From NCBI GenBank assembly GCA_964473555.1, contig CAYYPL010000001.1, forward strand, positions 124,001 to 188,000: 64,000 nucleotides of DNA, read 5' to 3'. Source of the DNA: UBA11400 sp964473555. Lineage in GTDB: Bacteria > Bacteroidota > Rhodothermia > Balneolales > HLUCCA01. The position numbers and the translations under genes are program-made. The notes beneath the pieces were generated by a model, which was given only the letters and a program-made list of their open reading frames with translations, made no database searches and had not been told where the DNA came from. This document shows, in pieces, positions 9,059 to 17,504 of this stretch (positions within the stretch are counted from its first letter, which is position 1; each line of letters opens with the position of its first letter).

Positions 9059-9602
9059 TTCTGAATTATGTGTGAAGTATATTTTCAGGGAGCTCGACCC
9101 ATCTGAAGAAATGCTGGTCGAGCAAGCCATGATAGACGATGAAAATACACTCATAGAAGTAGAATCGCTAAGAAACACCTATAAACGGATTCAGAATCTT
9201 CCGCGATATTCCGCACCCGACCACCTTGTGGAATCACTGGTACGAGCCTCAGTCAATCGTCCCCGCGAAAGCTCCAGGATAACGCCTTTATTTAATTTCA
9301 GGAAGATATCCTATGCTGCCGCTGCTTCGATTATGATTGTCGGAGGTGCTACTTGGTATACGCAGCAGGGGGAAACGCCATCATTGATGGTTAATGATGT
9401 CGGCGAGGAAAGTGTGTATCAAGTTTCTCGATCAACTTCTGCTCCCTGGGTTGATAAAAAGGATATCTTGCACGTCAATGGTTCTGGTATGGGTACCGAA
9501 AACGTCCCGGATACCGTCTTCAATAAACTCAGACCCGTAGATAGTGAAGTTGTTATAGTCAGACCGGGACGTCAACTTCAGCTCACAGGTGCTCAGAACT
9601 AA
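9036..9602 (+). CDS. Probable membrane-anchored anti-sigma factor
   Basis: A 188-residue protein translated from inside the 3' end of the ECF sigma gene. I chose ATG 9036 because AGGA (9024-9027) is 8 bases upstream; ATG 9030 is too close to it, and a TTG further up is unlikely. The N-terminal ~85 residues are cytoplasmic and acidic. They resemble anti-sigma domains (CVKYIFRELDPSEEMLVEQA) but lack the HxxxCxxC zinc motif, so this would be a zinc-free type. One transmembrane helix (about 91-109, SYAAAASIMIVGGATWY) is followed by a ~80-residue periplasmic tail. Function is inferred from position and topology; sequence similarity to known anti-sigma factors is weak. Confidence 0.75.
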   Translation: MKSKLPNDSELCVKYIFRELDPSEEMLVEQAMIDDENTLIEVESLRNTYKRIQNLPRYSAPDHLVESLVRASVNRPRESSRITPLFNFRKISYAAAASIMIVGGATWYTQQGETPSLMVNDVGEESVYQVSRSTSAPWVDKKDILHVNGSGMGTENVPDTVFNKLRPVDSEVVIVRPGRQLQLTGAQN

Positions 9603-9656
9603 TTCTAACACAACCCTATGTAATCATTTCTACAGTTTCTTTTGTTGAACTACTTC

Positions 9657-9693
9657 AAAAAGCCATAAGACCTGAAGAGGTCTTTGGCTTTTT
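9657..9693 (+). terminator. Terminator after the sigma/anti-sigma pair
   Basis: Stem AAAAAGCCA..AAGACCT with AGGTCTTTGGCTTTTT around a GAAG loop (9674-9677), with one bulged T at 9666, ends in a T run. It lies 55 bases past the anti-sigma stop and before parA, so parAB has its own transcription start. Confidence 0.85.
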
Positions 9694-9771
9694 ATATTTT
9701 TGTAATGCAGTACGCCGAACGTTATATTTCAAGTCTAAAAACAACTGAACATTTTTGAATCCGGAATCCGA

Positions 9772-10587
9772 ATGGGTAAAGTAATATCAGTAGCAAATCA
9801 AAAGGGTGGAGTGGGTAAAACAACCACTTCGATCAACCTTGCAGCAAGCCTGGCTGCCCTTGAGCACCCAACTCTACTCATCGATATCGATCCTCAAAGC
9901 AACTCAACCTCGGGATTCGGTATCGAAACCGCTACGGTGATCAGTTCAGTGTATGAGGTGTTGATCGGCGGTGTTCAACTTACCGATACAATCCGCAGTA
10001 CGGAACTACCATTCCTGGACTTGATCCCATCTCATATTAACCTCGTTGGTGCAGAAATCGAAATGATAGAGCGTCCTCAGCGTGAGCGTATTTTGTTGAA
10101 TGCCCTGGCTGAAGCCCGAAAGAAATACGATTTTATTATCATTGATTGTCCACCTTCGCTTGGATTACTGACCATCAATGCACTCACCGCTTCAGATTCT
10201 GTTTTGATTCCGGTACAATGTGAATATTTTGCTCTGGAAGGTCTGGGACAGCTTTTGAACACCATTAAAATCGTACGCCAGCATCTTAACACAGAATTGG
10301 AAATTGAAGGTGTGGCACTAACGATGTACGATACCCGAACGAGGTTGTCTAATCAGGTGGCCGAGGAAGTTCAAAGATATTTTGGTGAAAAGGTGTTCAG
10401 TAGTGTGATAACCAGGAACATTCGTTTGGCAGAGGCACCCAGTTTTGGGAAACCCGTTCTACTGTACGATTCCATCAGCATCGGATCAAAAAACTACCTC
10501 GCTATGGCTCGCGAACTGATCATACGAAACAAGGAAATGTTCAAAAATAGTCCGGTTTTCTCCGGTAAAGCTGAAATTAACGACTAA
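9772..10587 (+). CDS. parA: Chromosome partitioning ATPase ParA (Soj)
   Basis: Walker-type ATPase that binds nucleoid DNA nonspecifically and, with ParB at parS, moves replicated origins apart. The deviant Walker A motif KGGVGKT is at residues 11-17. The A-prime segment LLIDIDPQSNSTSGFG follows at about 36-51, and Walker B reads FIIIDCPPSLG. At 271 aa it is the short chromosomal type, without the N-terminal helix-turn-helix of plasmid ParA proteins. parB follows after 10 bases, and a terminator isolates the pair from the sigma operon. I found no 16-bp palindromic parS site in the window, but parS may lie elsewhere near the origin. Confidence 0.97.
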   Translation: MGKVISVANQKGGVGKTTTSINLAASLAALEHPTLLIDIDPQSNSTSGFGIETATVISSVYEVLIGGVQLTDTIRSTELPFLDLIPSHINLVGAEIEMIERPQRERILLNALAEARKKYDFIIIDCPPSLGLLTINALTASDSVLIPVQCEYFALEGLGQLLNTIKIVRQHLNTELEIEGVALTMYDTRTRLSNQVAEEVQRYFGEKVFSSVITRNIRLAEAPSFGKPVLLYDSISIGSKNYLAMARELIIRNKEMFKNSPVFSGKAEIND

Positions 10588-10597
10588 AAACTGTTTC

Positions 10598-11518
10598 ATG
10601 GCAAAAAAAGTACTTGGACGAGGGCTAGGTGTTTATTTCGACAACCCGAATGCGAATCAGGTTGCTCATCCACCCGTATCAACTGTTCAGGATTTCGAAA
10701 AGCTCGATACACGTGAAAAGGTGAACATCACCTTACACATACCCGTGAACAGCATTCGAGCTAATCCGTTTCAACCCCGTCTTGATTTCGACGAAATCAA
10801 GCTGCAAGAACTCGCCGATTCCATCAAGGTCCATGGTCTGATCCAACCGATTACGGTTCGGCACGTTGGAGAAAGTCGCTATGAGCTCATTTCAGGTGAA
10901 AGAAGACTACGAGCCTGTAAAATGGCAGGTATACAATCGATACCTGCCTACATCAGAGAGGTCAACGATGAAGATGTCATCGCGATGGCACTGGTCGAAA
11001 ACATTCAACGGGAACAGCTGAATCCTGTAGAAACGGCGCTAGGGTATCAAAGGTTAATAGAAGAATGTGAACTTACACAAGAGGAAGTGGCGACTCGTGT
11101 CGGTAAGAACCGATCAACGGTCACCAATATGCTCAGACTATTAACCCTTCCGGCTTTCATCCAATCTGCACTTAAAAGCAACAAGATCTCAATTGGTCAC
11201 GCTCGAGCTCTGATTACCATTGAAAATCAGCGTTTGCAGGAACAAATGCTGGATAAAATCATCAGCGAAGATTGGTCAGTACGACAAGTCGAGCAGGCCG
11301 TTAAACGTCTCGGTTCCAAATCTGCCAAAACTGGAAAAATTCTTTCAAAAAAAGACCAAAAAGATCTTGAACTGCTCCAGCTTTCCAATCAACTTAAAAA
11401 CAAATTGAGTACTAAAGTCCAGATTCGTCGAAAGGCTCAAGGAGGAGAGATAAAGATAGAATATTACTCTGATGAAGAACTGGATCGATTATTCAATCTA
11501 TTTGAATCCATGTCCTGA
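10598..11518 (+). CDS. parB: Chromosome partitioning protein ParB (Spo0J)
   Basis: CTP-dependent DNA clamp that loads at parS and stimulates ParA. The 306-residue protein starts with the short ParA-stimulating tail (KKVLGRGLGVYF). It has the N-terminal CTPase domain with QPRLDFDE and the C-motif SGERRLRACKMAG (about 103-115), then ALVENIQREQLNPVETALGY. The parS-reading helix-turn-helix is LTQEEVATRVGKNRSTVTNM (about 161-180), and a C-terminal dimerisation region closes the protein. Starts 10 bases after parA, so the two are co-transcribed and probably translationally coupled. The DUF5683 gene follows after 22 bases. Confidence 0.97.
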   Translation: MAKKVLGRGLGVYFDNPNANQVAHPPVSTVQDFEKLDTREKVNITLHIPVNSIRANPFQPRLDFDEIKLQELADSIKVHGLIQPITVRHVGESRYELISGERRLRACKMAGIQSIPAYIREVNDEDVIAMALVENIQREQLNPVETALGYQRLIEECELTQEEVATRVGKNRSTVTNMLRLLTLPAFIQSALKSNKISIGHARALITIENQRLQEQMLDKIISEDWSVRQVEQAVKRLGSKSAKTGKILSKKDQKDLELLQLSNQLKNKLSTKVQIRRKAQGGEIKIEYYSDEELDRLFNLFESMS

Positions 11519-11540
11519 TTCAGGATTTTGGGTCAGAACT

Positions 11541-12191
11541 ATGCGATCAAAAGGCTACATCACGGGATTTCTGTTGTGTCTTATTCTCGCTTTTTTGTCC
11601 AGCGAAATCATTGCTCAGCATACAAAAGATGCCGATTTTGCGCATCGAGATGGGTATTCCTTCATGACAAAAGGTAAAGAGTTCAATGAGTTCAATGCGT
11701 TTCAAGAATCCACTGCCACAACAGATACCATACCCAATCCCAAAAAGGTGATGTACAGATCCTTGATCCTTCCCGGGTGGGGGCAGGTAACCAATCGGCA
11801 AGCCTGGAAAGCACCAATCATCTATGGGCTATTGGTTGGCGCTACCATGTATGCCATGTATTCCAATGATAGGTACCAAGGATATAAGGCCGCATACTAT
11901 AATTCAGTACAGGGTAATACGGATCAACGATTTGGTCCCACACCTGGGTACATTCCTCCAGGTCAGCCGTCGGAGTTATATCGAAGTAACAGAAATACGT
12001 TTAGAAATCAGCGTGATTTATCATTTATTGGAATTGGATTAGTGTATGGCTTGAATATAGCAGACGCATATATTTTTGCACAGCTGCGTGATTTCGACGT
12101 TACAGATGATTTAAGTGCACGTTTGCACCCAGATATCATGTATATTCACGGACAACAGACGGCATCTCTGACCGTAAAGATTTCATTTTAA
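11541..12191 (+). CDS. DUF5683 family exported protein
   Basis: A 216-residue protein beginning with a signal peptide or membrane anchor (YITGFLLCLILAFLSSEIIA). I start it at ATG 11541; a longer frame would run back into parB and put the signal sequence inside the protein. The conserved DUF5683 core is visible: KKVMYRSLILPGWGQ (SxxxPGxGQ-like), then a hydrophobic stretch IIYGLLVGATMYAMY and a second, weaker one near FIGIGLVYGLNIADAYIF. Members are common in Bacteroidota and relatives next to parAB. Function is unknown; an envelope role linked to division or segregation is only suggested by the neighbours. Confidence 0.82.
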   Translation: MRSKGYITGFLLCLILAFLSSEIIAQHTKDADFAHRDGYSFMTKGKEFNEFNAFQESTATTDTIPNPKKVMYRSLILPGWGQVTNRQAWKAPIIYGLLVGATMYAMYSNDRYQGYKAAYYNSVQGNTDQRFGPTPGYIPPGQPSELYRSNRNTFRNQRDLSFIGIGLVYGLNIADAYIFAQLRDFDVTDDLSARLHPDIMYIHGQQTASLTVKISF

Positions 12192-12202
12192 ATCAACCTA
12201 CA

Positions 12203-12892
12203 ATGACACCACCCATCAAAATCCCGGATTCCTACGATCTTTCAAGTCAAGCAGACCTTTGGAGTATTTTCAAAATAATGGGTGAGTTTGTTGATGGATA
12301 CGATCGAATGCTAAAAATTGGTCCCTGTGTTTCTTTTTTTGGTTCTGCCCGATTAAAGCCCGAATCCAGATATTATCTGATTGCGACCGAATTATCTTCA
12401 AAACTTACTGACATGGGTTTTGGGATAATCACCGGAGGCGGCCCAGGTATTATGGAAGCAGCCAATAAAGGCGCAGCTGAGGCTAAAGGGAAATCCGTCG
12501 GATTATGTATCGATCTACCCTTTGAAGAAAAAGCGAATCAATATGTTGATCGAAATTATTTGCTGTCTTTTAATTATTTTTTTGCCCGAAAAGTAATGTT
12601 TGTGAAGTATGCCCAATCATTTGTGGTGTTTCCTGGTGGATTTGGTACTCTTGATGAACTCTTTGAATCCCTCACACTGATGCAAACTCATAAAATATCT
12701 CGTTTCCCGGTAATTTTGCTCGGGACTGAATTTTGGGGAGGGTTGATTGACTGGCTCAGAACAACTTTAATAGAAAACGGAACCATTTCATCAAATGACA
12801 TGAGGCTGTTTCATGTTACTGATGACCTTGATGAAGTAGTTCGTATTATAGAGGAATTTTACACAGATCGAATCATGCGCCCGAATTTTTAA
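12203..12892 (+). CDS. LOG family protein (nucleotide 5'-monophosphate phosphoribohydrolase-like)
   Basis: A 229-residue Rossmann-fold protein of the LOG / TIGR00730 family, often misannotated as lysine decarboxylase. The two family signatures are present: GGGPGIMEAANKGA (about 87-100) and PGGFGTLDELFE (about 145-156), the latter carrying the catalytic Arg/Glu region. Family enzymes release free base from nucleoside 5'-monophosphates (cytokinin-type or purine nucleotides). It starts 11 bases after the DUF5683 gene, so parA-parB-DUF5683-LOG may be one transcript. In bacteria the real substrate, AMP or related nucleotides, is uncertain. Confidence 0.9.
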   Translation: MTPPIKIPDSYDLSSQADLWSIFKIMGEFVDGYDRMLKIGPCVSFFGSARLKPESRYYLIATELSSKLTDMGFGIITGGGPGIMEAANKGAAEAKGKSVGLCIDLPFEEKANQYVDRNYLLSFNYFFARKVMFVKYAQSFVVFPGGFGTLDELFESLTLMQTHKISRFPVILLGTEFWGGLIDWLRTTLIENGTISSNDMRLFHVTDDLDEVVRIIEEFYTDRIMRPNF

Positions 12893-12894
12893 CT

Positions 12895-12922
12895 TGTTTG
12901 TGTACAAATATCTGTTATATTG
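12895..12922 (+). promoter_or_regulatory. Possible promoter for the TPR protein gene
   Basis: TTGTTT (12895-12900) and TATATT (12917-12922) are separated by 16 bases, directly after the LOG gene stop and 145 bases before the TPR gene. This is a sigma-70-like match by eye only; the lineage often uses a different -7/-33 consensus. Confidence 0.35.
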
Positions 12923-13066
12923 TCGGGGCAAAACTCAAAACGGGGGTCATTGATCGGTCTATGGACATAAGAATCACATGAATATGTCACCAAAGACTAA
13001 ATACTATTGTGCTTTGGGCACCCGTTTTATAAACAGTAAATTAAACCAAGGATCAAAAATCTGATT

Positions 13067-14053
13067 ATGAAGAGTTATTCAATTAAAGGGTTGTTATTAA
13101 GTATGGCGATGCTTCTCGTATTTACTACCATCTCTAATGCACAATCTTACGAAGATGTAGTGAATGCGTTCAACGAAGCTACTGAATTAGCGAAAAGCGG
13201 ACAAAATCGCCAGGCAATTACCTCATTTGAACGAATCATTACCATGGCTGATCGGGTTGGTGGTCAAGCCGCGGACATTAAGACCAGAGCACAAAACCAA
13301 ATTCCCCAGCTTTATTTTGTAATTGCTCGAGATCTATATCAGGCTGAACGTTTTGTTCAGGCAGCAGAGGCTTTTGGTGTGGCCGCCGAGCAAGCTACAA
13401 AATACGGTAATACACGCATTGCTCAACAATCTCGCGGTGTTATTCCCCAGCTTCACCTGATGGAAGGAAATAGACTGTTCCGTGAAGAAAACTTCACAGC
13501 TGCTATGGCAAGCTATGACAAAGCCATCGCTGCTCGACCGAATTATGCTGCTGCATACTATCAAAAAGGGCTTATTTTCCGTCAACAAGATAACCTGGAA
13601 GAAGCGTTGAACTTATTTGACCGGGCTATTCAGATTGGTGGAGCATCCAACGAGGGTGAAATCGTTACCAATGCCACTAATGCTGCTCGCAATTTTCTCC
13701 TATTGAAAGGAGTCAATACGATGGAAGCGCGACAATACATTCAAGCCACTGAGCTGCTACGCCAGGCATTGCAATACGATGAGAACAGCGCTGATGTGAA
13801 TTACCGTCTTGCTGAGGTTTATAACAAAAGAGCTATGTCAACTGAGGCCATTACGCATGCCACCAAAGCACTCGAACTAGAGCGCGGAAGCCGGACTGAT
13901 AAAGCAAAAATCTATTTCGAACTAGGTATAGCGCACGCAAATGCCGGAAATTTTGCCATTGCATGTGAAAATTACGCACAAGCAGCCATCGGGAGTTTCC
14001 GGGCAGCAGCTCAACATGCCATGGAGCATGAACTTAAGTGTGGTACTCCTTAA
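13067..14053 (+). CDS. Secreted tetratricopeptide repeat protein
   Basis: A 328-residue exported protein. The signal peptide is KGLLLSMAMLLVFTTISNA followed by QSY (cleavage near residue 26). Next come about six helical TPR units. The best is at about 140-200, AMASYDKAIAARPNYAAAYY then EALNLFDRAIQIGG, with later copies at ATELLRQALQYDENSADVNY and EAITHATKALELERG. TPR arrays are protein-binding scaffolds; here it is probably periplasmic or on the outer membrane. No enzymatic domain is seen. It has its own 174-base leader and ends in a strong terminator, so it is likely a single-gene unit. Specific partner unknown. Confidence 0.88.
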   Translation: MKSYSIKGLLLSMAMLLVFTTISNAQSYEDVVNAFNEATELAKSGQNRQAITSFERIITMADRVGGQAADIKTRAQNQIPQLYFVIARDLYQAERFVQAAEAFGVAAEQATKYGNTRIAQQSRGVIPQLHLMEGNRLFREENFTAAMASYDKAIAARPNYAAAYYQKGLIFRQQDNLEEALNLFDRAIQIGGASNEGEIVTNATNAARNFLLLKGVNTMEARQYIQATELLRQALQYDENSADVNYRLAEVYNKRAMSTEAITHATKALELERGSRTDKAKIYFELGIAHANAGNFAIACENYAQAAIGSFRAAAQHAMEHELKCGTP

Positions 14054-14072
14054 TGGGGTACGAAGAACTATC

Positions 14073-14109
14073 AAAAGGCTTCCGGATTCCTCCGAAAGCC
14101 TTTTTTTTT
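14073..14109 (+). terminator. Terminator after TPR protein gene
   Basis: AAAGGCTTCCGGA pairs with TCCGAAAGCCTTT around a short TTCC-type loop with one mismatch, followed by nine T. It sits 20 bases past the stop codon. Confidence 0.9.
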
Positions 14110-14176
14110 GTATATCTACCCTGATTTAATCTGAAGTTTTGTTCTCGATACAATTTTCATTCAACAGGTCGAGTCG

Positions 14177-14184
14177 TATCTTTG
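14177..14184 (+). promoter_or_regulatory. Bacteroidota-type -7 box upstream of transketolase
   Basis: TATCTTTG matches the TAnnTTTG -7 consensus used by the primary sigma factor of Bacteroidota and relatives. It is 41 bases before the tkt ATG and just after the preceding terminator. A clean TTG at -33 is not obvious, so confidence is moderate. Confidence 0.5.
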
Positions 14185-14224
14185 CATACATATATTTAAC
14201 CCATTATTCAATCCTGAAATCTTC

Positions 14225-16207
14225 ATGAGCTCACTGGAACAACGCTGTGTCAACACAATCAGAACCTTATCCATGGATGCCGTCCAAAAAGCGAACTCCG
14301 GACATCCGGGGATGCCAATGGGTATGGCCGACGTCGCTTTCGTACTTTGGAATGATTTCTTGAAGCACAATCCAGCTAACCCAAATTGGGCAAATCGTGA
14401 CAGGTTCATCTTATCCGCCGGACATGGTTCCATGCTGCTATATAGCCTATTGCACCTAACCGGATATGAACTTCCTTTGGATGAAATAAAAAATTTTCGT
14501 CAATGGGGCAGTAAAACACCCGGACATCCGGAATTTGGTCACACTCCAGGTGTTGAAACAACTACCGGTCCTTTGGGACAAGGATTTGCAACGGGAGTTG
14601 GAATGGCTATTGCTGAGAAACACCTGGCTTCTAAAGTTAATACTCCTCTGAACAAATTGATTGATCACATCGTGTACGCTATCGTCAGCGATGGAGATCT
14701 GATGGAAGGTATCTCTCATGAAGCGGCATCATTAGCAGGCCACCTGCAACTGGATAACCTGATTTATTTGTATGATGACAATAAAATTACAATCGATGGT
14801 TCCACGGATCTGGCTTTCACTGAAAATGTGAGAGCCCGCTTTGAGGCCTATGGCTGGTATACTGATTGGGTTGATGGACATGACCGCGAAGCCATACGAA
14901 CTGCAATATCAAAAGCCCAAAATCAAAATAAGCCGTCTCTGATTGCGTGTAGAACCCACATTGGATATGGATCTCCCGCTAAACAGGATACCTCTGCCTC
15001 TCACGGATCACCGCTGGGTGAGGAAGAAATCAAAAAGACTAAAACAGTATACGGAGTAGATCCAGACTCTAGTTTTAGTATCGACCCAGACGTCTTGGCA
15101 CATTTCAGATCAGCTGTTAATCGAGGTATGGACCAGGAAAATAACTGGATCAAATCTCTTGATCGATTAAAATCGGAGAGTCCCGATAAGTATCAACATG
15201 TAGAAGCTTGCCTGAACAGAACGTTAGATCGAGAAATCTTGAATCAACTTCCATATTTCGAAGCCAATGAAAAGGGAATGGCAACCAGGAAAGCCTCTGG
15301 TATGGTTCTGGACGCTATCGCATCTAAAATTCCGGGAATCATGGGCGGTTCAGCAGATTTAGGCGGGAGTAATCTTACCGAGTTTAAGGGGCATACGGTT
15401 TTTAATTCCGAAAATCGTGCTGGTACTTACATCCATTATGGTGTACGTGAGCACGCTATGGGTGCGATTATGAATGGGTTGGCCCTTCATGGAACGGTCC
15501 GTCCTTTTGGAGGGACTTTTTTGGTTTTTGCAGATTATTGTAAACCCGCAATACGTTTGGCCGCGCTGATGAAACAACCCGCTATTTACGTGTTTACACA
15601 CGACAGCATAGGACTAGGAGAAGATGGTCCCACTCACCAACCTATAGAGCACCTGGCATCACTCAGATCAATACCAAACCTCGTTGTTCTTCGGCCAGCA
15701 GATGCCAATGAAACTGCCATAGCATGGAAACTGGCACTCGAAAGAATGGATGGTCCTACGGCTTTGGTCCTAACGCGTCAGAACCTGCCAGAAATTGCCA
15801 GAACTGCGGCGAATTCCAGAGAGTTAACAGCAAGAGGGGCTTACATACTGGCAGATTCGGCCTCTGATATTCCCGATGCGATCATACTTTCAACGGGTTC
15901 AGAGGTTAGTATTGGATATACGGCTTGGAAAAAACTAACTGAATCTGGTAAATCAGTTCGACTGGTCAGTATGCCATCTTGGGAATTATTTGATCAACAG
16001 GATCCAGCCTATCGTGAAGCCGTACTTCCTAAATCCGTCACTAAACGTGTGGCCATTGAGGCAGCGGCTACCTTTGGATGGCATAAATATGTTGGTCTGG
16101 AAGGAAAGGTGATTGGACTCGACCACTATGGTGAATCTGCTCCCTATGAGACGCTCTATCAGCAATTTGGACTTACAGTTGAGGCTATCGTTGAGGCCTT
16201 GGGATAA
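14225..16207 (+). CDS. tkt: Transketolase
   Basis: Thiamine-diphosphate enzyme of the non-oxidative pentose phosphate pathway; moves two-carbon units between sugar phosphates, in the cytoplasm. The 660-residue length is usual for bacterial transketolase. The N-terminal domain has AVQKANSGHPGMPMGMADVA (about 18-37), the substrate-binding GHGSMLLYSLLHL, and the ThDP/Mg motif SDGDLMEGISHEAASLAGH (about 157-175). The central pyrimidine-binding domain has YIHYGVREHAMGAIMNG, with the catalytic Glu, and FTHDSIGLGEDGPTHQPIEH. The C-terminal domain follows. Flanked by terminators on both sides, so it is monocistronic, driven probably from the TATCTTTG box at 14177. Confidence 0.98.
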   Translation: MSSLEQRCVNTIRTLSMDAVQKANSGHPGMPMGMADVAFVLWNDFLKHNPANPNWANRDRFILSAGHGSMLLYSLLHLTGYELPLDEIKNFRQWGSKTPGHPEFGHTPGVETTTGPLGQGFATGVGMAIAEKHLASKVNTPLNKLIDHIVYAIVSDGDLMEGISHEAASLAGHLQLDNLIYLYDDNKITIDGSTDLAFTENVRARFEAYGWYTDWVDGHDREAIRTAISKAQNQNKPSLIACRTHIGYGSPAKQDTSASHGSPLGEEEIKKTKTVYGVDPDSSFSIDPDVLAHFRSAVNRGMDQENNWIKSLDRLKSESPDKYQHVEACLNRTLDREILNQLPYFEANEKGMATRKASGMVLDAIASKIPGIMGGSADLGGSNLTEFKGHTVFNSENRAGTYIHYGVREHAMGAIMNGLALHGTVRPFGGTFLVFADYCKPAIRLAALMKQPAIYVFTHDSIGLGEDGPTHQPIEHLASLRSIPNLVVLRPADANETAIAWKLALERMDGPTALVLTRQNLPEIARTAANSRELTARGAYILADSASDIPDAIILSTGSEVSIGYTAWKKLTESGKSVRLVSMPSWELFDQQDPAYREAVLPKSVTKRVAIEAAATFGWHKYVGLEGKVIGLDHYGESAPYETLYQQFGLTVEAIVEALG

Positions 16208-16237
16208 TATTTTGTACTTGTCTGTACTGTAAATTTG

Positions 16238-16267
16238 AAATAGCGACCGTGTGTCGCTATTTCTTTT
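16238..16267. terminator. Bidirectional terminator between tkt and SpoIIE phosphatase gene
   Basis: Perfect 10-bp stem AAATAGCGAC (16238-16247) / GTCGCTATTT (16253-16262), loop CGTGT. It has T-rich flank TTTCTTTTT on the plus side and A/T-rich sequence on the other. The stop codon of the convergent phosphatase gene (16257-16259) lies inside the hairpin, so one element serves both genes. Confidence 0.82.
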
Positions 16268-17378
16268 TGATACAGCTGAATGTAATATCATCTAATGGCT
16301 TGGTTGCACCTATAAAATCCTCCAGACTATGCTGCATTTTTCTAACCGTGGTCTTTGGTTCGAGCGCACCGTAGATTTCAAACATAGCACGAATTCGACT
16401 GTCACCAAACTCTTCATTGATATCATTTCGGGCTTCATTTAACCCGTCGGTATAGATTAAAAGTGAATCACCAGCATTGAAATTGATTCGGGCTTCCTTC
16501 AAAAACAGTTTAAGTCGCTGAGTGGAAGTCATACCAAGCGCAAATCCAGTTGTTTTCAAATCCAGAACAACATCTTTATCGGCTTTGTATAGTAATGGTG
16601 AATTGTGACCTGCACGGACAATAGTAAAGTGATTTTCATTGTTTGGGAAAAAGGCAATACTTGCCGTGACAAACGTTTTGTCCTGTTTGCCAGATTTAAT
16701 GTATTCGTTGAGTTCCAAACATAAATCTTTAGGAGTCGGATGGAACTTGTTGATAATCAAATGAACCAAAGCCTGCATGCGTACCATGTACAAGGCAGCT
16801 GACAACCCTTTGCCAGATACGTCTGCAATAATGTAATAGGTTCCCTGTTCGGTTTGAATGACATCAACATAGTCACCTCCAACTTCACTTGCCGTATTTG
16901 CAAATGAAACGATGTGAATATCGTTGGTCTCAATGTCTGATGAAGGTAGCAGTCCAAGTTGAATGTCACGGGCAAGATCAATTTCCTTTTTTACATCAAG
17001 TTTTTCCAGTAATTCTATCAGCAAAAGCAGTACCAGACCAGAAAATGCCACCGGAAATGCAATGGTAGAGATGAGACCAATGGACAAATAATGGGCAATA
17101 AAAAGAATGAAAGTTCCCGCGAAAACAAGTCTCCTTACCGGGCTCATTCGTATACTCAAAGATTTTGCCAATCGTTCGAATTTTGTGAGCAGATCTACTT
17201 TTTCACCGGTTTTTTCGTCGAAATCGGCTCCAATCGCTTCTTTATAGAGTTCTAAAAGTCGGTTTGAATCTGCATGAAATTCACGACCAAGTTGTTCGCG
17301 AGTCATACCGCGGGTATATTCTTTATAAAATGACCTTGTACTTTGATAAGCCTGGTTTGCTTCGTTTTTTAGACTCAT
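16257..17378 (-). CDS. SpoIIE/RsbU-type PP2C serine phosphatase, membrane-bound
   Basis: A 373-residue protein. The N-terminal ~80 residues are soluble and charged. Two transmembrane helices follow at about 83-122 (LVFAGTFILFIAHYLSIGLI and FPVAFSGLVLLLLIELL), then a linker helix and a C-terminal SpoIIE-like PP2C domain (about 135-370). Metal and catalytic motifs are present: DIQLGLLPSSD, TASEVGGDYVDV, IIADVSGKGLSAALYMVRMQ and LLIYTDGLNEARNDINEEFG. Such enzymes dephosphorylate anti-sigma-factor antagonists in partner-switching pathways. No STAS-domain antagonist or RsbW-like kinase lies nearby, so its partner is not known. Confidence 0.92.
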   Translation of the reverse strand: MSLKNEANQAYQSTRSFYKEYTRGMTREQLGREFHADSNRLLELYKEAIGADFDEKTGEKVDLLTKFERLAKSLSIRMSPVRRLVFAGTFILFIAHYLSIGLISTIAFPVAFSGLVLLLLIELLEKLDVKKEIDLARDIQLGLLPSSDIETNDIHIVSFANTASEVGGDYVDVIQTEQGTYYIIADVSGKGLSAALYMVRMQALVHLIINKFHPTPKDLCLELNEYIKSGKQDKTFVTASIAFFPNNENHFTIVRAGHNSPLLYKADKDVVLDLKTTGFALGMTSTQRLKLFLKEARINFNAGDSLLIYTDGLNEARNDINEEFGDSRIRAMFEIYGALEPKTTVRKMQHSLEDFIGATKPLDDITFSCIKKK

Positions 17379-17504
17379 GATTTCAATCTTTAACTGTATT
17401 CCTTAACCTAATCGAGTATATTTCTACCCTTCAGGACACCAGACATTTAAACGAAGTTAATTTTTAAAAGTTTGTGCGTTTTATCGCATAAAATGTACTT
17501 TCCA

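Noticed and set aside
10570..10605. Possible parS site near the parA-parB junction
   Set aside because: Only the half-word GTTTCA followed by ATG occurs; the 16-base parS palindrome is not there or elsewhere that I could see in the window.
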